From contig NZ_CP042806.1 of NCBI RefSeq assembly GCF_008000815.1, positions 5,890,001-5,954,000 on the forward strand: DNA of 64,000 nucleotides, read 5' to 3'. Within the stretch, counting starts at the first letter, position 1. Each line of letters starts with the position of its first letter. The notes beneath the pieces were generated by a model that saw nothing but the letters and a program-made list of their open reading frames with translations, did not search any database and was not told the origin of the DNA. Positions 35,300 to 43,095 of this stretch are shown piece by piece. The translations under genes were made by a program, and so were the position numbers. The DNA comes from Terriglobus albidus. GTDB taxonomy: Bacteria > Acidobacteriota > Terriglobia > Terriglobales > Acidobacteriaceae.

Positions 35300-36214
35300 A
35301 TGGACTACGACGCAATCATCGTTGGAGGCAGCTTTGCGGGCTTATCTGCAGCGATGCAACTGGCGCGGGCGCGCAGGCGAGTTCTACTCCTGGATTCCGG
35401 AAAGCCGAGAAACCGGTTTGCGCCGTTCTCTCATGGCCTTTTCGGCCACGATGGGCAACCGCCGCAGGCTATTCTGGCGAACGGGCGATTGCAACTGCTC
35501 TCGTACGACACCGTGTCGCTCAGCGAAAGCCTGGCAACCAGCGCAGCCAGGACGGGAGGAAAATTCGGCGTTACCGTGGCCGATGGCACGATTCACACGG
35601 CTTCGCGCCTGATTCTTGCCACGGGAGTGAGCGATGACCTCACCGGCTTTCCCGGGTTGCAGGAGCGTTGGGGCATCAGCATTTTTCACTGTTTCTACTG
35701 CCATGGATATGAAGTAGCCGGAAAACGCCTGGGCGTACTCGCGACCAGCGACCGGGCTTTGCAGACAGCACTGCTGCTGCCGGACTGGAGCGAGCACGTG
35801 GCTCTCTTTACGAACGGCGTGCTCACACTGAACGATGAGCAACTGGATGCGCTTGGCGCGCGTGGAGTGTCTGTTGAAACAACGCCCGTGGTTGCCTTAG
35901 TCGGAGCGGCCCCTGGTCTCTCCGGGTTGCGCCTGGCGGACGGGCGCGTTGCCTCTGTCGATGCGATCTTCACGAATCCTCGCACTCGCATGTCAAGCGC
36001 GCTTGCGGAGCAGCTTGGCTGCGAATTTGACGAAGGCCCGTCCGGTCCGTTCATCCGCACCGGCGCCGACAAACAGACCACGGTACACGGAGTCTACGCA
36101 GCGGGCGATGCAGCACGTCCGGGACACAATGCCTCGTGGGCCGTTGCCGATGGAGTGACGGCGGGAATCTCCTGCCACCAATCTCTTACTCTGCCTCAGC
36201 CCTCGTGCCGCTGA
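35300..36214 (+). CDS. FAD/NAD(P)-dependent thioredoxin-reductase-like oxidoreductase
   Basis: The protein has 304 residues. FAD-binding IIVGGSFAGLSAAMQLARAR is at 6-25. A redox-active pair Cys131/Cys134 sits in IFHCFYCHGYE, replacing the CATC of classical thioredoxin reductase. The C-terminal FAD motif is GVYAAGDAARPGHNASWAVA. The CxxCHGYE version is typical of the low-molecular-weight 'thioredoxin reductase-like' group, including dithiol oxidases such as HlmI/GliT and ferredoxin-linked members. NADPH-binding residues in the central domain are weak (LGVLATSDRALQT, without GxGxxA), so it may act as an oxidase. It converges on the regulator gene 13 bp away. Confidence 0.9.
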   Translation: MDYDAIIVGGSFAGLSAAMQLARARRRVLLLDSGKPRNRFAPFSHGLFGHDGQPPQAILANGRLQLLSYDTVSLSESLATSAARTGGKFGVTVADGTIHTASRLILATGVSDDLTGFPGLQERWGISIFHCFYCHGYEVAGKRLGVLATSDRALQTALLLPDWSEHVALFTNGVLTLNDEQLDALGARGVSVETTPVVALVGAAPGLSGLRLADGRVASVDAIFTNPRTRMSSALAEQLGCEFDEGPSGPFIRTGADKQTTVHGVYAAGDAARPGHNASWAVADGVTAGISCHQSLTLPQPSCR

Positions 36215-36227
36215 CCGCTGCGGCGGC

Positions 36228-37967
36228 TCAGGATTCCATATGCAACGTTCGACGGCCTTCGAGCGACTCGAACGCGGCCTCCGCTGCCTGGCTTCTATCC
36301 TTCACCACATCCAGCAGCCCCGAAAATTGCGGACATGCGCGAATCGAGTCCAGCCAGGGATCGGACACCATCGCCGGGTAGCAGGAGAAACCGCTCGCAA
36401 CAACGCGCTCGAGCAGCTTGAGGGAGGCGTCTGTCTGACTCAGGTGAGCCAGGTGCCGGGTGAGGTAATAGAGTCCTTCCGGATCGCTGAACCCCGAGGA
36501 GACGATGGCCTCTACAGCAGCGATACTTCCCGCCTCGTCGCCTTCGATCAACCTGCGGGAGGCTCTCGCGAAGTGGCCCATCCTGCCCGCGACCTTCTCC
36601 TCAAGCAGGCGCAACCCGTGGATCGCCTCCTCCCTTCGCCCCGCTTCCGCCGACGACAGGCCTACGATGTACGGATCATTTTCGATCTTCGCATTCGCAG
36701 CGCGCTGATAGTCCCTTTGCAGAAACCACGTGTGCTGGACGCTGGTCCGGATCTTCGGATCAAGAGCGATCGCGCGACGATGTGCCGCCACGGAGGCGTC
36801 GAGTAAGCCGCAGTAGCGCAAAGGGCTCACCAGGCCGGCAAACAGTTCCGGATCTGCCGCATCCCGGGCGCGGGAGAGAAGACGTTTCATGGCGTCGGCT
36901 GCACGACCCAGATCAACTTCCAGTTGCGCATACCCCTTATGCGCGATACCGAGATCGGGATTGAGATCGAGAGCCTGCCGGAAGGCCGCTTCCGCTCGGC
37001 GTTGCTCCGCAGGGGTCTCGGAAGAGATGAACTTGGCCATGACGTGGTGCATTCTTCCCAGCCGCGCCCACGCCGGTGCATAGCAAGGATCGGCCTCCAC
37101 GCAGCGCAGATACAGGTCTCGAGCCGTTTCCCATTGCTTTGAATCGTTACTGAATTGATTGGCGCGCAGGTAATATTCGTAGGCCTTTGCATCGGATGGC
37201 ACATCCTGCCGCAGAATTCGCTGCTCCGTGGCCGAGAGCCGCAGCTCCAGCGCGTTCACAACGCACTCCGTGATCTCGTCCTGCAGACGGAAGATGTTGC
37301 CAATCGAGGTCTGCATCGACTGCGAGCACAATAACGTACCGCTTGCGGCGTCCGTCAGCTGGGCGACAATGCGGATCTCATCGCCTGCGGCGAGCAGCGT
37401 ACCGGTCACGATCAGATCGACATCCGCCTCGGCTGCGATCTTCCTGAAATCGGGATCGGCCGCTGAAAATCGCGATGCCGCCAGGCTGGAGCGCACCACC
37501 AGCGACTTGAGGGTGGAAAGCGACGTCGCCAACGCGTCCGGAAGACTGAAGGCCAGAAAATCTGTCGCCGGATCAGACCGGAGGATACGGAATGGCAAAA
37601 CGATCAGCCGCGTAAGCCTTTTCGGTACCGTGGAAGCCGCTGTCTCGACAGGCATAAGAAACCGGTAACCTCGGCGCGGCAGCGTTTCAATAAAACGAGG
37701 CGTGCCGGCGGTGTCACCCACTGCCTCGCGGATCTGCCGGATACAGAAGTTCAGGCCCTGCTCAAAGTCGACAAAGGTATCGTCACGCCAGACGCGTTCC
37801 CGGATCTCCGCGCGCGTCAGCACCTCGCCACTGCGGCTGACCAACAGCGCCAGCACCCGGAATGGCTGCGGCGGCAGCTTGATCCGGTCCCCGTTGCGGC
37901 GCAGCTCCCCGGAAGTCATATCAAGTTCAAAGACATCGAAGCGAAGGGTCTTAGCGAAGTCACTCAT
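36228..37967 (-). CDS. Winged-helix/TPR transcriptional regulator (CadC-like, soluble)
   Basis: The protein has 579 residues. An OmpR-type winged helix occupies about 5-105 (LRFDVFELDMTSGELRRNGD, LTRAEIRERVWRDDTFVDFE, FIETLPRRGYRFLMPV). A domain similar to adenylate-cyclase-associated 'FlgO/TolB-like' segments follows (LIVLPFRILRSDPATDFLAF, VDLIVTGTLLAAGDEIRIVAQLTD), then TPR units (about 270-530; RDLYLRCVEADPCYAPAWAR, AFRQALDLNPDLGIAHKGYA). No transmembrane helix was seen. This is a hallmark architecture of Acidobacteriota. It may control the flavoprotein or the peroxiredoxin/MBL genes nearby, but that is only positional. Confidence 0.9.
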   Translation of the reverse strand: MSDFAKTLRFDVFELDMTSGELRRNGDRIKLPPQPFRVLALLVSRSGEVLTRAEIRERVWRDDTFVDFEQGLNFCIRQIREAVGDTAGTPRFIETLPRRGYRFLMPVETAASTVPKRLTRLIVLPFRILRSDPATDFLAFSLPDALATSLSTLKSLVVRSSLAASRFSAADPDFRKIAAEADVDLIVTGTLLAAGDEIRIVAQLTDAASGTLLCSQSMQTSIGNIFRLQDEITECVVNALELRLSATEQRILRQDVPSDAKAYEYYLRANQFSNDSKQWETARDLYLRCVEADPCYAPAWARLGRMHHVMAKFISSETPAEQRRAEAAFRQALDLNPDLGIAHKGYAQLEVDLGRAADAMKRLLSRARDAADPELFAGLVSPLRYCGLLDASVAAHRRAIALDPKIRTSVQHTWFLQRDYQRAANAKIENDPYIVGLSSAEAGRREEAIHGLRLLEEKVAGRMGHFARASRRLIEGDEAGSIAAVEAIVSSGFSDPEGLYYLTRHLAHLSQTDASLKLLERVVASGFSCYPAMVSDPWLDSIRACPQFSGLLDVVKDRSQAAEAAFESLEGRRTLHMES

Positions 37968-38096
37968 CGAAATCTCAGTTCTTGCTCATCTCGAATGCAT
38001 GGATAAGTCGTTGCTACAGCAGTACAAGTGATTCATCGAGCTTCCGCGGAGCGGCGAAACTCCAACACCTAAAACTGACTGGGAGGCCGTAAGACC

Positions 38097-38750
38097 ATGA
38101 GAATCAATGATATCGCGCCCGATTTTGAAGCCGCAACCACACATGGAACCATCCATTTCCACGACTGGCTCGGCGACGCCTGGGGTGTGCTCTTCTCTCA
38201 CCCGAAGGACTTTACGCCGGTGTGCACCACCGAACTCGGCTACCTGGCAGGACTGAAGCCGGAGTTCGAAAGGCGGAACTGCAAGATTATCGGACTCAGC
38301 ATTGATCCGGTCAACAATCACGAAAAGTGGGCCGAGGACATCGAGAAATCGCAGGGACACGCGGTGAATTACCCCATGATCGGCGACTTTGACCTGAAAG
38401 TCGCAAAGCTCTACGAGATGCTTCCCGCCGAAGCCGGAGACGCCTGTGACGGCCGCACAGCAGCCACCAACGCCACGGTTCGTACCGTCTTCGTGATCGG
38501 CCCGGACAAGAAGATCAAGCTAATGCTCGCCTATCCGATGACCACCGGACGCAACTTCGATGAGGTACTGCGGGTGATCGATTCGATGCAGCTCACGACG
38601 GCACACGCGGTTGCTACGCCGGTGAACTGGAAGCAGGGCGAAGATGTCATCATCGTGCCCGCCGTCTCGGATGAAGCGGCCAGGGAGAAGTATCCCGCGG
38701 GCTGGAACACAGTGTTGCCTTATCTGCGTCTCGTAGCGCAACCGTCCTAA
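38097..38750 (+). CDS. 1-Cys peroxiredoxin (Prx6 type)
   Basis: The protein has 217 residues. The peroxidatic site is Cys43 in HPKDFTPVCTTELG, followed by the Prx6-type C-terminal extension (VATPVNWKQGEDVIIVPAVS, ending PYLRLV). Members reduce H2O2 and organic peroxides using a single catalytic cysteine; the reductant is often glutathione or ascorbate. GGGAGG precedes the ATG. The MBL-rhodanese gene starts 24 bp downstream, so peroxide and persulfide removal appear to be coupled in one operon. Confidence 0.95.
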   Translation: MRINDIAPDFEAATTHGTIHFHDWLGDAWGVLFSHPKDFTPVCTTELGYLAGLKPEFERRNCKIIGLSIDPVNNHEKWAEDIEKSQGHAVNYPMIGDFDLKVAKLYEMLPAEAGDACDGRTAATNATVRTVFVIGPDKKIKLMLAYPMTTGRNFDEVLRVIDSMQLTTAHAVATPVNWKQGEDVIIVPAVSDEAAREKYPAGWNTVLPYLRLVAQPS

Positions 38751-38774
38751 CCACACCATTCAGGAGACAGCGTC

Positions 38775-40181
38775 ATGCAAACAGTACAGATCGAGCGCTT
38801 CTACCTTGGTTGTCTCGCCCACGCCTCCTACATGGTCGCATCCGAAGGCGTGGCCGCGGTGATCGATCCCCAGCGGGACGTGGATATCTATCTTGAAGCC
38901 GCAGCCCAGAACGGATGGAAGATCGAGTACATCATCGAGACGCATGTTCACGCCGACTTTGTCTCAGGACATCTCGAACTTGCCCAGCACACCGGGGCGC
39001 AGATCTATCTTGGCGCCGGGTCCGGAGCTGAGTTTCCTCACATTGCCGTCAAAGACGGAGACAGTATTGAGTTCGGCCAATGCTATCTCCGGTTTCTGCA
39101 GACGCCTGGGCACACGCTCGAAAGCATCTGCATTTTGATGCAGGATCGCGGTCAGCCGGAAAGGCCGGCCGCCGTCTTCACTGGAGATACCTTATTTGTC
39201 GGTGACGTGGGGAGGCCAGACCTTTCACCAACCCACACACCACAGCAACTCGCCGCCGCTCTGTATGAGAGTCTGCACAAAAAGCTGCTGACGCTTCCCG
39301 ACGATACCGAGATCTATCCTGCCCACGGAGCGGGTTCCCTGTGCGGGCGCAACATGAGCCTGGAGAGCTCTTCGACGATCGGAAAGCAGCGGCATTCCAA
39401 CTACGCGTTACAGGCGCGCAGCAGTGAGGAGTTCATCCACCTGCTCACGGATAATCTCGCTGCGGCGCCTGAGTATTTCGCCCGTGAAGTCACCCTCAAC
39501 CGCAAAGGCGCGAGCCAGCTTTCTCAATTGCCGCGGCTTGCACCGCTGCCCGCCGCAGAGGTTCATCACCTGCAAAACGAGGGCGCCGTTGTATTGGACA
39601 CGCGGCCATCGGCCCAGTTTGCCGCGGCGCACGTGCCCGGATCGATCCATATCGCGCTCACCGGCCAATATGCCTCGTGGGCGGCTCGCATTCTCGGCCT
39701 GGACACGCCGCTCATTATCGTGAGCGAAGACCCCGGGAGCGTGCGTGAATCGCAGATGCGACTTGCTCGCGTCGGTATGGAATCCGTCGCAGGATACCTG
39801 GAAGACGGCATCGCCGGCTGGGCAAAAGGCGGCTTCGACTTCGACTCGATTCCGCAGGTCGCTGTGGTGGATCTTGCTGATCTGCTCAACAACGAGCCGG
39901 ATCAGGTTAGGGTGCTCGATGTGCGAGAGATGGCGGAAGTGGAAGCCGGCGCAATCCCGGACAGTCAGAATATTCCGTTAGGCAAGCTGAAGGCGCGTCT
40001 TGGAGAGTTGCCTTCAGAAAAGCTGATCGTCGTGCACTGCAAAAGCGGTTATCGCAGCTCAATTGCCGCCAGCATTCTGCGTCACGCGGGGATCAGGAAT
40101 GTGGTCAACCTTATGGGCGGCTTCGAAGCCTGGAAGGCGGCCGGGCTTCCGTGCACACTCCCCCATCCTGCCGTGGCATAG
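38775..40181 (+). CDS. MBL-fold persulfide dioxygenase-like protein with two rhodanese domains
   Basis: The protein has 468 residues. Residues 1-240 are an ETHE1-like metallo-beta-lactamase domain with THVHADFVSGH (His57, His59, Asp61, His66), FLQTPGHTLES and YPAHGAGSLCG. Rhodanese domain 1 (about 265-350) lacks a catalytic cysteine in its loop (IIVSEDPGSVRE). Domain 2 (about 370-465) has VVHCKSGYRS with Cys422. ETHE1-type enzymes oxidise glutathione persulfide to sulfite; the rhodanese would deliver or remove sulfane sulfur. The order MBL-rhodanese-rhodanese is known in bacteria. CAGGAGA lies upstream. Confidence 0.94.
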   Translation: MQTVQIERFYLGCLAHASYMVASEGVAAVIDPQRDVDIYLEAAAQNGWKIEYIIETHVHADFVSGHLELAQHTGAQIYLGAGSGAEFPHIAVKDGDSIEFGQCYLRFLQTPGHTLESICILMQDRGQPERPAAVFTGDTLFVGDVGRPDLSPTHTPQQLAAALYESLHKKLLTLPDDTEIYPAHGAGSLCGRNMSLESSSTIGKQRHSNYALQARSSEEFIHLLTDNLAAAPEYFAREVTLNRKGASQLSQLPRLAPLPAAEVHHLQNEGAVVLDTRPSAQFAAAHVPGSIHIALTGQYASWAARILGLDTPLIIVSEDPGSVRESQMRLARVGMESVAGYLEDGIAGWAKGGFDFDSIPQVAVVDLADLLNNEPDQVRVLDVREMAEVEAGAIPDSQNIPLGKLKARLGELPSEKLIVVHCKSGYRSSIAASILRHAGIRNVVNLMGGFEAWKAAGLPCTLPHPAVA

Positions 40182-40244
40182 AGATCTGAATAACGGGAAT
40201 ACAGCCAGTCCTTATCTCTGCAATATGTCTTGAAAGGAAGAAGT

Positions 40245-40619
40245 ATGAAGATCGAACATCAGGCTTCCCATAGCGTACGATTCAGCATCCAGCGCCGCGA
40301 AGATACGGCGTCTGGCGTGGTGATCTTCCAACTGTCAGGACCATTTACCGTACGGCACATGTACGGTTCTATCTCTCCTGTTGCTTTGGACCATATCCTG
40401 GAATCAACACCGAGTAACACGGAATGTGGGGTTCACATCTTCGACCTCAGGCAAGTTCCCTACATGGACTTCGCCGGCCTCAGCCTGATTGTCCATCATT
40501 GCCGTGAGTGTCGATGTAGAGGAATCCACACCATCGCCACCGGAGTAGATCAACGCGTCCTTAATCGGTTTAAATCATCCAGGATGGAGAACGTGCTTCC
40601 GATGACGTTGGCACATTAG
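40245..40619 (+). CDS. STAS-domain protein without the phospho-acceptor serine
   Basis: The ATG at 40245 has GAAAGGAAG before it and gives 124 residues. The beta-alpha pattern IFQLSGPFTV...VHIFDLRQVPYMDFAGLSLI matches STAS anti-anti-sigma proteins. The canonical D-S-S-G phosphorylation loop reads Asp75-Phe76-Ala77-Gly78, so the usual Ser is Ala. It should not be switched by a kinase in the SpoIIAA manner. It may be a constitutive binder, or part of a non-phospho complex. It may be read through from the sulfur operon (63 bp gap). Confidence 0.85.
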   Translation: MKIEHQASHSVRFSIQRREDTASGVVIFQLSGPFTVRHMYGSISPVALDHILESTPSNTECGVHIFDLRQVPYMDFAGLSLIVHHCRECRCRGIHTIATGVDQRVLNRFKSSRMENVLPMTLAH

Positions 40620-40699
40620 GAGTGTTCTACCGCGTTCTCGTCAACTCGGAGAACTAAGCGTTTAACTAAAGGTGAAATGCGAAAGATTATGGTTGCAGA

Positions 40700-40729
40700 G
40701 GAGGCCACCATTGTGGCCTCCTTTCCTTT
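40700..40729 (+). terminator. Rho-independent terminator-like hairpin just before the esterase start
   Basis: GGAGGCCAC (40700-40708) and GTGGCCTCC (40713-40721) pair perfectly with loop CATT, followed by TTTCCTTT. It ends two bases before the esterase ATG at 40732. It would terminate the STAS transcript, or be a leader hairpin controlling the esterase. Confidence 0.6.
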
Positions 40730-40731
40730 GC

Positions 40732-41571
40732 ATGAACAAGATCATGTTTCGCTGGTGCGCAGTTTGGATTGCGGCGTTGAGCGTCTCTGCGGCGGCGCAG
40801 ACGTGGGACCCGCCGGTTGGCCATCGTGTCACCTACAAGAACGTCGACGGACGCGAGCTTGGGCTATGGATTCTCGAGCCGAAGGATGTCGGCGCCCGGG
40901 ACTACGCCGCGGAACGCCCCGCTGTATTGCTGATTCACGGCGGCGGCTGGGTGAACGGTGCTCCTGGAGTGCACAACGATCAGGCGAAGGCGGTCGCCGC
41001 GCATGGTGCGGTTGCGATTCTATTACAGTACCGTTTGCTTGCTGCCAACTCGCACGAGGAACCGCGCATCTGCGTAGAAGATACGAAGAGCGCGATGCGA
41101 TGGATTCGCAGGCATGCATCCGAACTCCATCTCGATGCGAAGAAGATTGCGGCAGGCGGAAGCTCTGCCGGTGGATACAACGCCGCGTTTGCTGCCGTCG
41201 CAGCGGGATGGGACGATCCGCAAGATGATCTGCGCGTCTCCGCCAGGCCGGGCGCTCTGGTGCTGCTGAACCCTGCTCTCGATGTTCACTACGCAAGCAA
41301 CCTGTTTCACCACGACGAGAAGCTGTCACCGATGAGCTATGTGAATAAGGACGTTCCGCCGATGTTGATCATGAGCGGCAGCGATGATCCGGTGATCCAT
41401 GCGGATGTGCTGCGCAGGTACGCAGCACAGTTGAAGGCCGCAGGCGTGCGGTGCGAACTGCATATCTATCCCGGACAGGTGCACTCGTTCTATAAGAAGG
41501 AGCCGTATCTCTCCGAAACGAATGCGTTGATGGTGGAGTTTCTGTATTCGCTGGGGTTTGTTTATCGCTGA
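40732..41571 (+). CDS. Secreted alpha/beta-hydrolase esterase (BD-FAE/HSL-like)
   Basis: The product is 279 residues from the ATG at 40732 (alternative ATG 40744; neither has a clear Shine-Dalgarno). The signal peptide ends near SVSAAAQ. The oxyanion hole is HGGGW (69-73), the nucleophile is Ser145 in GGSSAGG, and the acid and base are Asp218/219 (SGSDDPV) and His251 (GQVHSF). The family removes acetyl or feruloyl groups from plant xylan or cleaves short-chain esters. This fits the glycosidases elsewhere in the window, though no GH is adjacent. Confidence 0.9.
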   Translation: MNKIMFRWCAVWIAALSVSAAAQTWDPPVGHRVTYKNVDGRELGLWILEPKDVGARDYAAERPAVLLIHGGGWVNGAPGVHNDQAKAVAAHGAVAILLQYRLLAANSHEEPRICVEDTKSAMRWIRRHASELHLDAKKIAAGGSSAGGYNAAFAAVAAGWDDPQDDLRVSARPGALVLLNPALDVHYASNLFHHDEKLSPMSYVNKDVPPMLIMSGSDDPVIHADVLRRYAAQLKAAGVRCELHIYPGQVHSFYKKEPYLSETNALMVEFLYSLGFVYR

Positions 41572-41634
41572 TTGGGTGCACTATGAGCGCTGAAGACCGG
41601 GGTCCCGAACGAACTTGTTCGTTGAGTGAACGAT

Positions 41635-41744
41635 TCGAGCGCAGCTCCCGTTCGCGCATAGCGCGAATGTATTGCTTAAGGGGACGGCTTCAGCCGTCCC
41701 GCATTGACGCCTGAACGCAACGCGGCTTTAGACGCTGAGGTCAG
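41635..41744 (+). repeat. Class A multi-hairpin element, copy 6
   Basis: GAGCGCAGCTC, TTCGCGCATAGCGCGAA, TGTATTGCTTAAG, stem-loop GGGACGGCTTCAGCCGTCCC and GCGGCTTTAGACGCTGAGGTCA. Immediately upstream (41588-41620) is a diverged inverted fragment of the class C end: CGCTGAAGACCGGGGTCCC followed by GAACGAACTTGTTCGTT. Confidence 0.85.
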
Positions 41745-41769
41745 GTTGGTGGAGATATCAACGAATGAA

Positions 41770-41903
41770 CTATAGAGCGGGCCTTCAGCCCTTTAACACC
41801 TTTGTGGATGCCGGACACCTGGGGCGTTGCCCGGCTGGTATAGAACGCGCCTTTCCACCCCAATGAACAAGTTCATTGGGGACCCCGGCCTTCATCGCTT
41901 ATG
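41770..41903 (+). repeat. Class C intergenic repeat, copy 2
   Basis: Shares GAGCGGGCCTTCAGC, CTGGGGCGTTGC, GGCTGGTATAGAACGCGCC and the perfect hairpin arms CCCCAATGAAC/GTTCATTGGGG with the copy at 28307-28440. As at that site, it directly follows a class A element. The rest of 41572-41998 has no gene. Confidence 0.75.
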
Positions 41904-41998
41904 TTTCCGGTCGCCGAACCTCTACTGCGGGTTAGCCACGCTCAGGGCCTCAACGAAAGTGTTTCTTGAGGCGACTCGGGACGGCGATGAAAACTCAC

Positions 41999-42910
41999 TC
42001 ACAACTGACGCCGGAACTCTGATGGCGTCGTTCCAATACGTTTCCGGAAGACGCTTGCGAGATGCGACTGGCTGGAGAAGCCACATGCCGCGGCGATATC
42101 GATGAGCGGGCTTGTCGACGACGTCAACAATGTCATCGCATGGTGGATGCGCATCTGCATGTGGTACTCATAGGGCGTAACGCCGGTAGTGACCTGGAAC
42201 ATGCGGAGGAAATGGGCTCTGCTGTAGCCACACAGCGATGCCAGATCACCCAGCCTGATCCGCGCATGCAGGTTGTCGCCGAGCATCTCCGCAACGCGAC
42301 GGAATGCGTACGGCGGCAATGCAGAGATCTTCTCCCGGTACGCTGAGGCTCGCTCCGCATGCAGTTCGAGGGAGCGGATCGCAAGCTCGTGCGTGAGCGA
42401 ATCGACATAAAGCCGGCCGCAGGGAGAGCCACTTTGCAGCAGCGCGATGAGCCTTTCGAAGAGCTGGCGCAGACGGATGTCGTGAAGATTGGTGCGAATG
42501 TGCAGCGGGATTGAACGTCCGCTGAACTCTTCTTCCATGACCTCCCGCATGTACTCCGGCGCGAAGGCACAGTAGGCAAACTCCGCCGCCCCCTTCACCT
42601 TTACCTCCGTAATGCGGCCCGCCGGAAACAGGGTGATTGCGCCCTCTGACTTTACGATGTTTCTGAACCGGCCCAATGGTGTGCGTTGCTCGAACACCGT
42701 AGAACGCGCCAGGTGCATGGAGACGACATAGGCATCCAGTTGGGCTTCGACCCGCTCTCCCGGCTCACAGACATACCGCTCCATCAACACCGGCTCAGGA
42801 AAATCGATTTCCCGGCTGGTGAACAGGACCTTCGCCGGCCCCGGAGCGATGACGGGCGTCAATGATTTATGAGAGGCTGTTATCGTCTGGAGCATGGGGC
42901 GACCGGCCAT
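41999..42910 (-). CDS. AraC-family transcriptional regulator
   Basis: The protein has 303 residues. The C-terminal double HTH is clear: RIRLGDLASLCGYSRAHFLR, MFQVTTGVTPYEY, then SPLIDIAAACGFSSQSHLAS and VFRKRIGTTPSEF. The N-terminal approximately 190 residues form a cupin-like sensing domain without a recognised ligand. It is divergent from an RND efflux operon 185 bp away, with an inverted repeat between them, so control of efflux is likely. An alternative ATG lies at 42895. Confidence 0.93.
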   Translation of the reverse strand: MAGRPMLQTITASHKSLTPVIAPGPAKVLFTSREIDFPEPVLMERYVCEPGERVEAQLDAYVVSMHLARSTVFEQRTPLGRFRNIVKSEGAITLFPAGRITEVKVKGAAEFAYCAFAPEYMREVMEEEFSGRSIPLHIRTNLHDIRLRQLFERLIALLQSGSPCGRLYVDSLTHELAIRSLELHAERASAYREKISALPPYAFRRVAEMLGDNLHARIRLGDLASLCGYSRAHFLRMFQVTTGVTPYEYHMQMRIHHAMTLLTSSTSPLIDIAAACGFSSQSHLASVFRKRIGTTPSEFRRQL

Positions 42911-42950
42911 TCCTTCCCAAAGCGATCTACGTTAGATGACCCGATAACCC

Positions 42951-42979
42951 GTTTTGATCCAAAGAATTTAGCTCAAAAC
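42951..42979. promoter_or_regulatory. Candidate operator GTTTTGA-N15-TCAAAAC between AraC and RND genes
   Basis: A perfect seven-base inverted repeat (42951-42957 and 42973-42979) lies in the divergent intergenic region, 41 bp from the AraC start and about 117 bp from the RND start. AraC proteins usually bind direct repeats, so this could serve another factor. Confidence 0.35.
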
Positions 42980-43095
42980 CAGATGGCACGCGGATGCGTC
43001 TTCCCATTGAGACTGCAGCCCGGGCATAAAGTCGCATGATTCTGTGAGACTGCCGCCAGACGTGACCCATAAACTGCAAACTTGAGGGACCCTCA

